From Nepenthes gracilis (Eukaryota > Streptophyta > Magnoliopsida > Caryophyllales > Nepenthaceae), in the NCBI GenBank assembly GCA_033239525.1, contig BSYO01000003.1, positions 23,081,716 through 23,145,715 of the forward strand: a stretch of 64,000 nt of DNA, in the 5' to 3' direction. Both the position numbers and the translations under genes were made by a program. The stretch's first letter is position 1. Every line of letters begins with the position of its first letter. The notes below the pieces were generated by a model. The model saw nothing but the letters and a program-made list of their open reading frames with translations. It ran no database searches and was not told the DNA's origin. Shown here one piece after another: positions 9,432 through 21,145 of this stretch.

Positions 9432-11771
9432 ATGGAGTACGGGAGTAAAATGCCTTGCTTGAACAGATCCAACTATGACAGTTGGCAAAGCAAGATGTCT
9501 GACTTGCTATATGTGAAGTCCATGCATAATCCGATTTTTGCCACAGAAAAGCCGACAGGAAAAACGGACGAGGCATGGACGCTGGAACACAAGCAAGTGT
9601 GCGGCCTTATACGGCAGTTCGTTGATGACAACGTGCACAACCACGTTCGCAGAGAAACGAATGCCAGGACGCTCTGGGAAAAGCTGGAGAAGCTTTTTGC
9701 CTCTAAGTCTGGGAACAACAAAATTTATCACTTGATGAGGCTGGTACATATCCGTTACAAGGATGGATCATCTGTTGCAGACCACCTGAATGAATTTCAG
9801 GGCTGTGTGGACCGGCTGACTGGCATGGGTATTAAGTTCGAGGATGAGGTGCTCGAACTCTGGCTCCTAGCCACCCTCCCGGACTCATGGGAGACCATGA
9901 GGGTCACCATCGCCAATACAGCTCCAAACAGCGTGGTGAGTTTAGAGATGGTCAAAGGAGCTGTGCTGAACGAGGAGGTGCGGCGGCGTTCTCTGGGAAC
10001 GACGACCTCTCAACAATCCGAGGTCCTTGTCACTGAGTCAAGGGGAAGAGGACGAGGACGTGGCCCAAAGTCTGAAGACAAAGGGCGGAGTAAGTCACGT
10101 TCTCGATATCAGGATATGGAGTGCCATCATTGTGGCAAGAAGGGCCACATCAAGAAATTTTGTTACAAATGGAAGCGTGAAAACGCTGGAGGAGATAGGG
10201 GCATAAAGAGACGCGGCGAGGAAGAGTCCTCGGTCTCTGTCGTCACAGGTGGTGACCTCCTTTTGGCTTGCGAGTCTGAAGACTCATTGAGCGTGGCTGA
10301 GCAAGCCTCTGACTGGGTGATGGATTCTGGCGCATCTATCCACGTCACTCCCAGGAGAGAGCTGTTCTCCACTTATACTCCCTGCGCCCCAGGAGTATTG
10401 AAGATGGTCAACTTGGAGACGTCCAAAATTGTTGGACGAGGAGACATCTCCTTGTTAACCAACACTGGTGCCCGGCTGGTTTTAAGGGACGTCCGACACG
10501 TTCCCGATATTTGCATGAATATCATTTCAGCGGGACAGCTCGACGATGAAGGCTACTGCAGCGTCTTTTGTGACGGCAGTTTCAAGCTGAAGAAGGGCTC
10601 GATGGTGGTTGCTCGAGGAGTAAAGGTTTCAGGCCTTTACACTATGAACGCTCAAGCCGAGGTAGCAGAGGTAAATATTACAGGGAGTGTGGAGTCCTCG
10701 GGCCTGTGGCATAAAAGACTCGGACACATGAGTGTGCGTGGCATGAGTCATCTGGCAAAAAAGGGTCTCATTCCAGAGATGGATGGAGAAATGCCGAGGA
10801 CTTGCCCTCACTGCATGACGGGGAAGCAACGAAGGGTCTCCTTTTCAGGAGATACGTCTTCCAGGAGGTCCGAGGTCTTGGAACTCGTCCACACAGACGT
10901 GTGTTGGCCTATACCGAAGAAGTCATTTGGAGGTGCACAATACTTTGTGACCTTCATTGACGATTGTTCAAGGAAGCTGTGGGTGTTCCCGTTGAAAACC
11001 AAGGACCAGGTTGCGGGAACTTTTGAGCAGTTCCATGCGCTCGTTGAGCGAGAAATCGGGAAGAGGTTAAAGGCCGTGCGGAGCGACAACGGCGGTGAGT
11101 TCATTGGAACGTTTGATGCCTATTGCAAGACTCTTGGCATCAAACATCAGAAGACTCCACCCAAGACGCCGCAACTGAATGGCGTGGCCGAGAGGATGAA
11201 TCACACCCTGATGGAAAGGGTCAGGTGCATGTTGTCTGAGGCCAGGCTTCCGAGATCTTTTTGGGCCAAGGCCTTGAAGACGGCCGCCCACGTGATCAAC
11301 CGGTCGCCTTGTAAGCCTCTGGATGGGGAAGTTTCAGAGCGGATTTGGACCGGAAGGGAACCAGCTTACAACCATCTCAGGACTTTTGGCTGTAAAGCCT
11401 TTGTTCATGTTCCGAGAGATGAGAGAACCAAGCTTGAGCCAAAGACCATGCAATGTGTCTTTCTGGGCTATGGCGAGGATGAGTTTGGGTTCAGACTATA
11501 TGACCCAAAGGAAAAGAAGCTGGTACGGTCCCGAGACGTGGTTTTCGTTGAGGACGAGACCATAGAGGACTTTGGGAAAGAGTTGAAGTCTTTGCCCAAC
11601 ACTTCCCGGACGGACAATAGTGACAGTGATAGTGTCCGTCCTGTGCGTCTTGCGTCCGACGTCAGCGGACCAAGAGTTGTTGCCAACCAGGATCAGGCGA
11701 TTCCAGCGCCTCAGGATCAGGTTGAAGATTTGGTGCCTCAAGTGGATAAGGAGGCACTTGTGAGACGGTAG
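9432..11771 (+). CDS. Copia-1 gag, protease and integrase open reading frame
   Basis: I take ATG 9432, giving 779 codons; the frame is open a few codons upstream, but only from a GTG. Gag occupies about residues 1-260 with a CCHC zinc knuckle CHHCGKKGHIKKFC (231-244). The aspartic protease active site DSGAS is at 298. Integrase follows: zinc-binding H427, H432, C458, C461 and the DD35E triad D489, D552 (SDNGGEF) and E587 (NGVAERM), then a C-terminal GKE-like region. All these catalytic residues are retained. The TAG at 11769 ends the frame where an unbroken copia polyprotein would run on into reverse transcriptase. The product would make virus-like particles and integrate cDNA in the nucleus. 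Confidence 0.88.
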   Translation: MEYGSKMPCLNRSNYDSWQSKMSDLLYVKSMHNPIFATEKPTGKTDEAWTLEHKQVCGLIRQFVDDNVHNHVRRETNARTLWEKLEKLFASKSGNNKIYHLMRLVHIRYKDGSSVADHLNEFQGCVDRLTGMGIKFEDEVLELWLLATLPDSWETMRVTIANTAPNSVVSLEMVKGAVLNEEVRRRSLGTTTSQQSEVLVTESRGRGRGRGPKSEDKGRSKSRSRYQDMECHHCGKKGHIKKFCYKWKRENAGGDRGIKRRGEEESSVSVVTGGDLLLACESEDSLSVAEQASDWVMDSGASIHVTPRRELFSTYTPCAPGVLKMVNLETSKIVGRGDISLLTNTGARLVLRDVRHVPDICMNIISAGQLDDEGYCSVFCDGSFKLKKGSMVVARGVKVSGLYTMNAQAEVAEVNITGSVESSGLWHKRLGHMSVRGMSHLAKKGLIPEMDGEMPRTCPHCMTGKQRRVSFSGDTSSRRSEVLELVHTDVCWPIPKKSFGGAQYFVTFIDDCSRKLWVFPLKTKDQVAGTFEQFHALVEREIGKRLKAVRSDNGGEFIGTFDAYCKTLGIKHQKTPPKTPQLNGVAERMNHTLMERVRCMLSEARLPRSFWAKALKTAAHVINRSPCKPLDGEVSERIWTGREPAYNHLRTFGCKAFVHVPRDERTKLEPKTMQCVFLGYGEDEFGFRLYDPKEKKLVRSRDVVFVEDETIEDFGKELKSLPNTSRTDNSDSDSVRPVRLASDVSGPRVVANQDQAIPAPQDQVEDLVPQVDKEALVRR

Positions 11772-13401
11772 TCCAGGCCGAGACGACCGTCCGTCCGCCT
11801 TCCAGCAAGTGAGTACATCCTCCTCACTGATGCTGGATAACCAGAGGATTTTGGCGAGGCTATGAGGAGCTCCCAGAAGGATAAATGGTTTGAGGCCATG
11901 GAAGAGGAAATGACCTCACTTTATGAGAACCATACCTTTGAGCTAGCCAAACTGCCTAAGGGGAAGAAGGCCCTGAAGAACAAATGGGTCTTCCGACTGA
12001 AGGCAACCGAGGACCCGAGCGCCCCGAGACACAAGGCACCACTTGTGGTCAAGGAATTTGGTCAACAAAAGGGTGTTGACTTTGGTAAAATTTTTACGCC
12101 CGTTGTGAAGATGTCCTCGGTCCGTGTAGTGCTCGGACTGGCAGCAGCGTTGGACCTGGAGATTGAGCAACTGGATGTCCGGACAACTTTTTTCCATGGA
12201 GATCTAGAGGAAGAGATCTACTTGAAGCAATCAGATGGTTTTGAAGTCAAATGAAAGGAGGGACTGGTTTGTCGTTTGAAAAAGAGCTTATATGGGCTGA
12301 AACAAGCTCTGAGACAGTGGTATCGGAAGTTTGAGTCTGTTATGGTCAGATAAGGATACCATAAGACTTCTTCGGACCACTGTGTCTTTGTGCAGAAGTT
12401 CTCGAAAAACGATTTCGTCATCCTTCTCCTTTATGTGGATGACATGCTGGTGGTCAGACAAAATAGTGCTCAGATCAAGGAGCTGAAGAAGCAACTCAGA
12501 CAGTCTTTCGCCATGAAAGACCTCGGACCGGCGAAACAGATTCTGGATCGAATTTCTCGCGACCGAGAGGGCAAGAAGCTTTAGCTGTCCCAGAATGCTA
12601 TATTGAAAAGGTGCTTGAGAGATTCGAAGATGGTAGGGTCCAAGCCTCACAAGACTCCTTTGTGAACCATTTCAGCCGAGTAAGCAAGAAGTGTCCGTCC
12701 TCGGACACCGAAAAGGTCCGTATGAGTAAGGTTCCTTACTCCTCGGCCGTCGCGCTTCTTATGTACGCGGCCGTGTACGCGGCCGGGACATTGCTCATGC
12801 GGTTGGCCTTGTGAGCAGATTCCTCTCAAACCCAGGTATGGAGCATTGGTCAGCGGTGAAGTGGATCTTCAGATATCTTCGCGGGACCTCCAAGACGGGT
12901 TTGTAGTTTGGAAATGAAAAGCCTCAGTTGATTGCGTACACAGACGCAGATATAGCAGGGGACGTTGATTCTCGGAAATCAACGTCCGGATACTTGGTGA
13001 AATTTGCGGGAGTGGCGGTCTCCTGGCAGTCCAAGTTGCAGAAGTACGTCGCTCTCTCCACTACGGAAGCAGAGTTTATTGCCGTGACCGAGGCCTGTAA
13101 AGAGATGCTTTGGATGAAGAGGTTCGTCCAAGAGTTGGGTCTAAGGCATGAGACGTACAAGGTCCTTTGTGATAGTCAAAGTGCCATTCACTTGTGTAAA
13201 AACTCCTCATTTCATTCTCGGTCAAAACATATTGACGTGCGATATCATTGGGTGAGAGATGTTTTTGATGATGGGCAGCTATCAATTGGGAAAGTTCGGT
13301 CAGAAGAAAATGTCTCTGACATGTTGACCAAGATTTTGCCAAAGGGGAAGCTAGAAGCTTGTTGTGACATTGCCGGTCTAACTAACTTCACTCGGTCGTG
13401 A
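11772..13401 (+). pseudogene. Copia-1 reverse transcriptase and RNase H, broken
   Basis: In-frame continuation of the polyprotein. RT begins WFEAMEEEMTSLYENHTF at about 11889 and keeps LDVRT and the catalytic YVDD (12432-12443). RNase H keeps YTDAD, TTEAEF and CDSQSA (about 12940-13190). In-frame stops are at 11769 (TAG), 11838 (TAA), 12252 (TGA), 12351 (TAA), 12582 (TAG) and 12904 (TAG). Frame changes occur near 12600 and 12780. The damage is concentrated in this half while gag to integrase stays open. RT cannot be made from this copy, so it could move only with enzymes supplied by a relative. Confidence 0.9.
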
Positions 13402-13410
13402 GGGGAAGTT
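13399..13410 (+). other. Copia-1 polypurine tract
   Basis: GTGAGGGGAAGT immediately precedes the 3' LTR start TGTTGGGG at 13411. This is the position and purine-rich composition expected for the plus-strand primer. Confidence 0.85.
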
Positions 13411-14122
13411 TGTTGGGGTCACTCCCGAGTGGCATGATGTCCGCGGACTCCATTGAAAGAATGGACGAGGACTTTTGTAGAAGCGTCATGTCCGAGAGAT
13501 TGCTGAGGGCGAGGAAGAGGAGCCTAGGGTCATAGGCGTTGACTCTATCAACGTAGGCCTGCTGGTGGCCGTTTTTGCAGGTGGGTTGGTCACCCACTCT
13601 GATTGGATGTTGCAGCGGCTGCAACTTTCCGATGACTGGCCTGCCGTCTGACACGCCAAGCATGCGCCTGTCATGGTAGGCCTAGGTCATAAGTCAGGAG
13701 ACCTACGCCCAGTAGGGTGGGCGGACACGCCACCCTTTGTGTATATAAAGGAGCTTGTTGCCCTTGCTGAAGAGTGTGCTAGAGTTGGGACATTTTTGAG
13801 TTCTAAGAGCCTTGAGAGAGTTGTGGGCAAGCTTTGTTGTAAAGATAGAGTGAGATACACTTTGAGAGAGGAAGGTTGTACACTTGAGATTGTTTTCTTT
13901 CGTTAGAGTTTGAGTAGCCAACACTTATAAACAATTCTCTTATAGTACATTTCTTCGTGGTTTTTCCCTTGGTTTAAGAAGGGTTTTCCACGTTAAAACT
14001 TGTGTGTTCTCTTTTGTTCTCTATCCTTACTTTCCTTGTCATCCGAGTGCTCTGCTCTGTGTGCTGTCCGAGAACTCTTGTCCGCTCGGTCACCGTGCAT
14101 TCCGAGTGCTTTTGCGCCAACA
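13411..14122 (+). repeat. Copia-1 3' LTR
   Basis: 712 bp, the same length as the 5' LTR and collinear without indels. It ends TTTTGCGCCAACA and is followed by AGACC, the probable TSD partner of ATACC at 8663-8667. Differences from the 5' LTR are nearly all transitions, as expected for deamination of methylated cytosines. Confidence 0.95.
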
Positions 14123-14127
14123 AGACC

Positions 14128-16189
14128 TCCACTCTATTGCTCCTTCTATCATCGTTTAAAATGATGCATAAATTTTACTCATTTTCTGGAGTTGGGTAGC
14201 CATCTACAACATCATTTTCCAACCCATGTATCAATGGCCCGAAATGCCGGAAGAAAATATTTTCCCCTACATTTTCTACACAATATATGTCGTTGAGATC
14301 ATTTATGTAATTTCCATCCTTGTCAATGATGGATGATTTTTCGTATCCAAACTTCTTAGATCTCTCACACAAAGGTATACATGGTCCTGACAAGTCACGT
14401 TTTAAAAAGTGGAAAACCCATAAATGAACATATGGAGGAGTCAAATATAGAGGAAGAGCAAGAGAATGAGGAGACTGATGATGAGGAAGAACCGCCATCT
14501 CCACCACAGATTTCACAAAGACGTCCGTATGAGGTCCCGTCTCATGAGCAGCCTCAAACAAATGCACGCGGTGGACCCCAAAAAACTAAGATGTCACCAA
14601 GTTGCGGGAGGTAATTTTACTGTAATAATTTTAATGTTGTCATTTTTATTTGGAACTAATGATTATACTTTAGTTATAAAATTAGACGAAATTAGGGTTA
14701 GAGTTTAAGACTCGGGTGGCCCTAAGAGTGAGAAAATTCGTATAGGGGTTCTCAAAACTGACCCCCCATCCGATTTATGGCCCTTCTTTCCTGCGTGTCT
14801 AAATTTACCAATTTGGTAAGTAGTCTAAAGCAATGTCCTTATTAAATAATTTGTTTTAAAAAATTATCAGAAGAAACCTGAATTCATGCTAGCTATATAA
14901 TTTACGAAAATTAAAGAGCTTAACAAGCTCATCAGTGGGTGATGCGTGCTGCAACAAGTCCCTGCTACAATAGGACCTTGGTCCTTTGATGGAGTAACAG
15001 TGAGACTGCGGTCTCCTGCTACAGTACCGCAGTGATGATGCAAGTCGGCCGAGATGATAAAGGCACGAGGAGGTGAAGAGCAGAGAGTGAGAGAAGGGGC
15101 GAACAGACAAATGGAGAAGAGAAAGGAAAGGCGAGGGAAAATTAATCGAAGGGGAGAGAAGAACACAGAGAAGATGAGGGAGGAGAGAGATTAGTGAGTA
15201 ATATTCTTTTACCTACTGCATTCACTGCAGTAAGTCATTATAACAATAAGGATCCAGCCAATTCAGTTGGAAAATAACTGAAGAACAAAATAAGAAACCA
15301 AAAATTTAACTAATTACTTAATAACAAACTAATTATATATTTAACTAATACTTATAATTAATATAATATATTTAACTAAGGGTAGTCTAACGTTAGGCCT
15401 GTAACTGTGGGCATATCCAATACAGCAGCCAAATCAAACCTCTGAAACTGAACTTCTTGGATTTCTCTTCTTCAATTGATGGGCGACCTCTATCTCCAAA
15501 TCCACCAGTCAGATGTGACAAACCGACATACATAAACACAAACAATATTACAGGGAGAGAGAGAGAGGGAGAGAGAGAGAATTCAAATATCTTACCGTTG
15601 TCGAAGGTGAATCGCAAGATTGGCAGTTATGATAGAGGCGAATGTAGAAAGAATCAACCAGGGTTTGAGGACTCCCAACAGTTCGAGGCGACGCGAAGAC
15701 GCCGTTCTGCAATCAAGTTCTTAGCCAAAGCATGTTTAACTAAACCAGCAAGTAATTATTCAAAAATTTCCAGCTAAAAAAAAAACAATTTGCATAATCT
15801 CATTCGTCAACTTTAATTTTTTTTTAATTTTCATTCTTTATATTTATTTTATTAGTATTTTATACTGCATCAAATTTTGGATAATCTATTAAATTAAAAA
15901 TTATATGGAATTCTAAAAAAATTCTTAATTCAATGTCATAAAAATTAAGATTTTTTTTTTTTTTACAATCTGATCATAATATATGTTTAAATCTTATACG
16001 TCTCATATATAAAGAACACAATGACGAGATTAAGTTATCCCTCTAAAATAAAACTAGCCCACGCGACCTCGAATCCATAAAGAACTCTCCACCAAGGCGT
16101 GGTACTTATCCATCAAACTGACCTTACATTTGACAAAGACTAATGTGTGCCCTACTAGTGGAGGATTAGTTTAACACATATGGTATGTT
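14128..16189. other. Unassigned sequence between elements
   Basis: No transposon domain was recognised. An acidic plus-strand frame at 14381-14614 (EEEQENEETDDEEE, then proline-rich) and an overlapping antisense frame of 130 codons (14175-14567) have no family I can name. The segment 14860-15200 is purine-rich on the plus strand. On the minus strand between 15780 and 15390 there is a frame with a plausible splice donor (CAACG/GTAAG at about 15596), possibly a captured or relic host exon. The rest is AT-rich and featureless. Confidence 0.3.
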
Positions 16190-16366
16190 TGGCTATTGAA
16201 ATGGAATAAGATGGGAATAGAATAATTATTCCCAGATAATAGAATATGATGGGAATAGAGTTAAAATTATTATTTTCATATTTGATTGTTGGAATAAAAT
16301 AACTTGAAAATTAGTATGCTATTATTTGATTTGTAGAATAGTACGATGAATGATGTGAGAATAATG

Positions 16367-16370
<4 letters not shown>
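16190..16370. repeat. Repeat A, copy 1, upstream of Tat-1
   Basis: An AT-rich block of about 180 bp containing GGGAATAGAATAATTATT and TTTTCATATTTGATTGTTG. It is followed by an AAT microsatellite. A second copy in the same orientation, also followed by an AAT microsatellite, lies at 29391-29570 on the far side of Tat-1. It has no coding capacity and is unclassified; the GGAATAGAATAATTATTCC core is palindromic. Confidence 0.75.

Positions 16371-16400
<30 letters not shown>
16368..16400. repeat. AAT microsatellite at the Tat-1 left boundary
   Basis: About eleven uninterrupted AAT units abut the Tat-1 5' LTR. The last five bases, AATAA, match the five bases after the 3' LTR and serve as the target site duplication. 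Confidence 0.9.
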
Positions 16401-16405
<5 letters not shown>

Positions 16406-17027
16406 GGTATGATACCTATATGCCCAAATAAGGAAGCCCAATATGGTTCTACGCAATGCAATTGAAGTCAATGACCCTTACAATTTGCACAGCCCATTAC
16501 GTCCGAGCAACTAATTCTGTTCGTGCAACCTGTAAGGCCTAAACGGCCCATTTAAGTAAAACCCATCTAATGGCCTGTGCGGTTAATTACCTAATGGCAG
16601 TGGACGTTAATTGCAACCGTTGAAGATAAGGACGATGATTAAACCGTCCGACAATTAACCATCACCTGTCATCTATAAATACTTACCCTTCTCATCCAAA
16701 GAGGGGGATAGAACTTAAATAAATTGGAGTTCTTCTAAATAGACATTATAAGACACTTAGAACGCACAAATTCTCTCTCAAATTATGACGCCTAGAGCGC
16801 CACTCCTTGGACTTATACTTTATTATATCCCATCTCTTTCTTCTTACATAATTTAAATACTGATTTGAACGTTAAAGGATATCCTGGAGAGCGAGTCCCG
16901 TCAATCCTTTGAGTGACATTTATGTTTGCACAGGGTTTGATTTAGAAGCTTTCGGAGACTGAAGACACAAAGTGATCGACGGACACAAATCTTCATCCGT
17001 ACAACTATTAGATCCTTGGACGCAATA
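16401..17027 (+). repeat. Tat-1 5' LTR
   Basis: 627 bp, from TAATGGGTATGATACC (TG mutated to TA; the 3' LTR has TGATGG) to TTGGACGCAATA (the 3' LTR ends GCAACA). The TATA box CTATAAAT lies at 16673-16680. The Tat LTR hallmark CTGATTTGAACGTTAAAGGA lies near 16860. A primer-site-like TTGACTCCATCTGTGAAAA follows at 17028. Confidence 0.88.
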
Positions 17028-17106
17028 TTGACTCCATCTGTGAAAATCGTAACTAAAAATTCGAAAAATATAATTTTAAGAAAAGAGAAAAATAGTTGTG
17101 GATCCA

Positions 17107-18470
17107 ATGGATAATCATCCTGATCCTTGTGTCCAGGCACTTACTAAAGCAGTCCAGACACTTTGTACAAATATGGACGAGCGGACAGAACAAGTACATT
17201 CTTTGGCTTCTTAAACCACTACGTCCAAGAAGAAGAAGAATAGGGGAAGAAAATACCCCTCCAAAAAGAATGACAACCAGACGACTTGCGAGACTAAAAA
17301 AACTTCAAATAAAATCCTGTCACGACTTGAAGGTCGTTTAAGTCTCCAAGACTGAGAGAATAGTCCTAAGAGACTAAACCCTCGGTATTCTTGCAATGAT
17401 AGGGAGCCCACGCTTTGTGGAGAAACCTCTCGTTTTGAGCATCCTCCAAGGACTGTGAATCGTCAAGGTTCACAGTCTACTAAAAGACCATCTGAATTAA
17501 GGGGTTTCCTTAAGGAGAAGAGGATGGCAGCTTCTCCTCAAATCAAAGAAAGAGACGACAAAATTTGGAATCGTGTCTTTAGAGAACACACCATAGGAAA
17601 GACAGTTGACTTGCAACAATCTTTATTTATAATGGAGATTCGTACGCGGTCATTACCGCATAAATTCAAAATGCCCGCTTTGGAGCCGAATAATGGAAGC
17701 TCTAATCCTATGGATGATCTCGATTATTTTTACACGCTCCTAAGTTTTTAGGGTCTGGACGAGGCAATAATGTATCTCTGCTTTCCTCTGACCCTAAAAG
17801 GTGATATGCGGGCATAGTTTTATCACCTCTAGCCAAATTCAATTTGAACTTTTCTGAATTTGGCTGATAATTTTTTTATCTTAATTTATCTCTAGCAGGA
17901 GAGAAGAAAAATAACCCTGGTATTTGGCCTAAGTAAAGAAATGGCCAAATGAGAATATAAAGAAATTTCTGGCTAGATTTATAACCAAGGCCAGAAAAAT
18001 TTCTAAACTCACTGAGGAGGTGAAGTTAAGTGCCTTTGTGTCAGCATAGGAACCCGACGACTTCTTTAGGCATATGGCCCATAAAAATTCTCAGACCTAT
18101 AAAGAGGCGAAGGCCATTACTCGTTCCTACATTGCGGACGAGAAGGCCAACGATGTAAAAAGATTGAAGGACCAACCCCACCAAAAGTCAACGGAAGGGA
18201 AAAAATGGGGGCAATATAGGTCTCTTAGGATCCAGAAAGCAATACCAAGAAGAGGATTCAAGCTACAAGACCCGACTCCCTTAAATAATTCCCACACAAA
18301 TATCCTGATACAAATTCGGAGTGAAAAGTTCTTTAAATGGCCAAAAGCGTTAAAGAACCTAGATAGTGATGATCAATCAAAGATTGTCATTACCATCGGT
18401 GTGGAGGACATAGTATCGAAAACTGTAGAACGTTGTAGAAGGAAATTAAAAATTTAATCCGGAAGGAACA
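17107..18470 (+). pseudogene. Tat-1 gag
   Basis: ATG 17107 opens MDNHPDPCVQALTKAVQTL, a coiled gag N-terminus. A retrotransposon gag domain core follows at about 17660-17960 (LPHKFKMPALEPNNGSSNP...LDYFYTLLSF, then CFPLTLKGDM). At about 18390-18440, in the frame next to that of the upstream piece, lies HYHRCGGHSIENC, the Tat-type zinc-binding motif. Several stops and at least one frameshift break it into pieces. Gag would form the particle shell. Confidence 0.8.
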
Positions 18471-21145
18471 TCTCAACCAATTTCTGCAAAGACCTGGACA
18501 GACTTTCGGAGAAGCAGACAAAAATGGGACCGAGCAGCCAAGAGGCCGAGTGGTAGCTGAAGTGGTGAACATGATTTCCATACGACCTGCTGGGAAAGAC
18601 ATTCCGAAAAGCTCGAGAATGGCCATCAGCCACAAAAAACTAAGGATAGAAAGTAGGGACGATATTATTAGCTTTAGTGATGATGATTTAACTCATATAA
18701 CATCTTCTCTCTCTGATCCCTTGGTTGTAACTGTACTTGTTTCGGACGGTAGTACAGACTACCAATTGAAACGAGTATTTATTGATAAAGAAAGTTCTAA
18801 AAATTTACTTTACTGAGATACATTTTTAAATTAGGATTAAAAAGAAGTCAATTGAGAATCTCAGAGGGACCCTTGTACGGACCGGATAATAAGCCAGTAC
18901 CCGTACAAGGGGTGATTCAATTGGAAGTCACCTTGGGTACGTATCTGTGGACGACCACTAAGATGCTTTCTTTTTTGGTTATGGATCTTTCATCGGTCTA
19001 TAATGCCATCCTTGAACGACTCTACTTAACAACATTTAGAGCTGTGATTTCTATTCTGCTTCTCAAAGGAAAGTTTCCGACTCCATTTGGTATCGGAGAA
19101 GTCCTATGCGATCAAATAACTGGCAGACTTGTTATTTGTCTCAAGTCACTCAGACGCCAACGAGTCAACAGATCTAGGACCTAGATCTCTGTGATGAGAC
19201 TACATTACTTCAAGCCCAGTCTGAAAAATTAACAGATCAGATTCTATTGAAGCCTAATGATCCTGAAAAATATATTCAAATCATAAGTTCTTTGTCCGAA
19301 CCATTCTGTGGCCAACTTATCAATTTCCTCAGACAAAATTTCGACGTCTTTATTTGGACGCCTAGCGACAAGTTAGGTATACCAACCGGAGTAATGGTCC
19401 ACAAATTGGACCTAAATCCCAACCATAAACCTGTTCGGTAAAAAAGACGGAACTACTCGATCGAAAATTTGATTGTCATTCAAAAGTGAAGAAAGTTCTT
19501 GATACTGAATTTATTAGAGGAGTTCAGTACTCAAACTGGTAATCCTACATGGTCATGGTGAAGAAAAGTAGTGGAAAATAAAGGATGTGCGTCGACTTTA
19601 CCGACATCAACAAAGCACGTCTGAAGGACAATTTCTCATTACCAAGAATTGATTTGCTTATAGATTCCACTTCTAGACATGAATTGCTCAATTTTATGGA
19701 TGCGTACTCGGGCTATAATCAAATTTGAATGAATCCAAAGGGTGAGGAGTATACATCTTTCATGAACGATCAAGGAATATACTATTATAAAGTTATACCA
19801 TTAGATATGAAAAATACCAGTGTAACTTATTAGCGCTTTGTCAATAAGATATTCAAGGCTTAGATCGGACGAAATATGAAAGTATATATGAATGATATGC
19901 TCGTAAAGAGCAAGCTTCCGAATGACCATATGCACGATCTTGATGATGCATTTAATATCTTAATGACACACCAGATGAAACTCAATCCGAGCAAGTGCAC
20001 CTTTGGAGTAATCTCAAAAATATTTTTAGGTTTTATTGTTTTGCACCGAGGAATAGAAGCCAATCCAGAGAATATTAAGGCTATCTTGAATATAAATAGT
20101 CCTCAGACGATAAAAGAAATCAAAAAGCTAACTAGAAGGTTGGCAGCACTCTCACGTTTCTTGGCCAAATCAGCCAAAAAATACTTGTCATTCTTTAAGG
20201 TATTGTGAGGCACAAAGGCCAAGGGTTTTCAATGGACTTCAAAATGTGAAACCGCCTTCCAAGAACACAAGAAGTATCTTTTTTACTCACCACTGTTGAC
20301 TTCTCCAAAACAGGGCGATGACTTATTTTTATATTTGGCTATGTTCGAGATTGCCTTAAGCTCGGTCCTAATTCGTGAAATGTCTAAAAGACAAAGACTG
20401 GTATATTGCATCGGCAAAATTTTGACCGACGTAGAAACTCGTTATATTCATACTGAAAAAATAGCACTAGCACTAGTATATTCTATCCAAAAATTTTGAC
20501 CATATTTCCAGGTACACAGGATATTTGTCCTGATAGACCAACCTTAAAAAGGAATTTTGCAAAAGCCAAATGCGCCAAGACGATTGGTTAAATGGGCAAT
20601 TAAATTGGGAGAGTTTGACTTCACATTTCGTCTAATACCTTCCTTAAAAGGCCAGGCTCTCGTGGACTTCATCGCTAAAATAATGATACCAATTCCAGAC
20701 GCCCCTGATGTTATTGGGACCAACAGTCCCCAAAATATTCTGACCTAGACTCTACACATAAATGGTTCTTCAATACAAGTTAACTGCGGAGCCGGAGTGG
20801 TACTGAGAATACCTGATGGGTTAGAGATAAAATATTCGATGATCCTCAGATTTTCAGCGACGAATAATGTAGCCGAGTATGAAGTACCACTTGCTGGATT
20901 AAAATTAGCCCGAGAATGTTCGGTCACAAATCTCATAATATACAGTGACTCAGAGCTGGTTATTAATCAGGTCTGAGAAAATTTTGATATTATTAATCCT
21001 CTACTTTCCCAGTATCTCTCTGAAGTCCGAGACATAATTTTCTCATTTAATTATGTGGAAATGATTCACATTCCACGAGAAGAAAATAAAAAAGCAGATA
21101 GGCTGGCAAAAGCTGCCGCCACAGGTGATCCAGAGCAGTTCGCTT
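18471..21145 (+). pseudogene. Tat-1 protease, reverse transcriptase and dual RNase H
   Basis: Protease at 18690-19110 keeps the aspartate but not the following T/S-G (FIDKESSKNLLY where VDxGSS is usual), then VMDLSSVYNAILERLYL. RT at about 19380-20040 shows KARLKDNFSLPRIDLL and MDAYSGYNQI; the catalytic box reads YMND (19885-19896) instead of YVDD. The connection and first RNase H lie at about 20050-20690. A second, archaeal-type RNase H follows at 20755-21140 (LHINGSS, NNVAEYE, IYSDSELVINQV, HIPREENKKADRLAK). This double RNase H is a Tat-clade trait. Many stops make it inactive. Confidence 0.85.

Larger units (their letters stand above)
8668..14122 (+). mobile_element. Copia-1: full-length Ty1/copia (Tork-like) LTR retrotransposon
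   Basis: Complete structure of 5,455 bp: 5' LTR, tRNA-iMet primer binding site, gag-protease-integrase-RT-RNase H in copia order, polypurine tract and 3' LTR. The LTRs are equal in length (712 bp) with TGTTGG/CCAACA ends. Flanking pentamers are ATACC (8663-8667) and AGACC (14123-14127), a TSD with one mismatch. By eye the LTRs differ at 24 positions, 21 of them transitions, about 3.4%. The element is clearly more GC-rich than its surroundings. The pol 3' half carries several stops and frameshifts, so this copy is non-autonomous now. Confidence 0.95.

Noticed and set aside
9473..13342. Many antisense and out-of-frame ORFs of 60-120 codons inside Copia-1
   Set aside because: They are shadows of the gag-pol frame; none carries a motif of its own.
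14175..14614. Overlapping sense (acidic, proline-rich) and antisense frames
   Set aside because: No recognisable family; a link to the PMD tail interrupted by Copia-1 was considered but could not be supported.
15390..15780. Possible minus-strand host exon, including a KNLIAERR-like phrase reminiscent of a bHLH basic region
   Set aside because: The similarity covers only about eight residues and the frame is lost right after; splice signals alone are not enough to call a gene.
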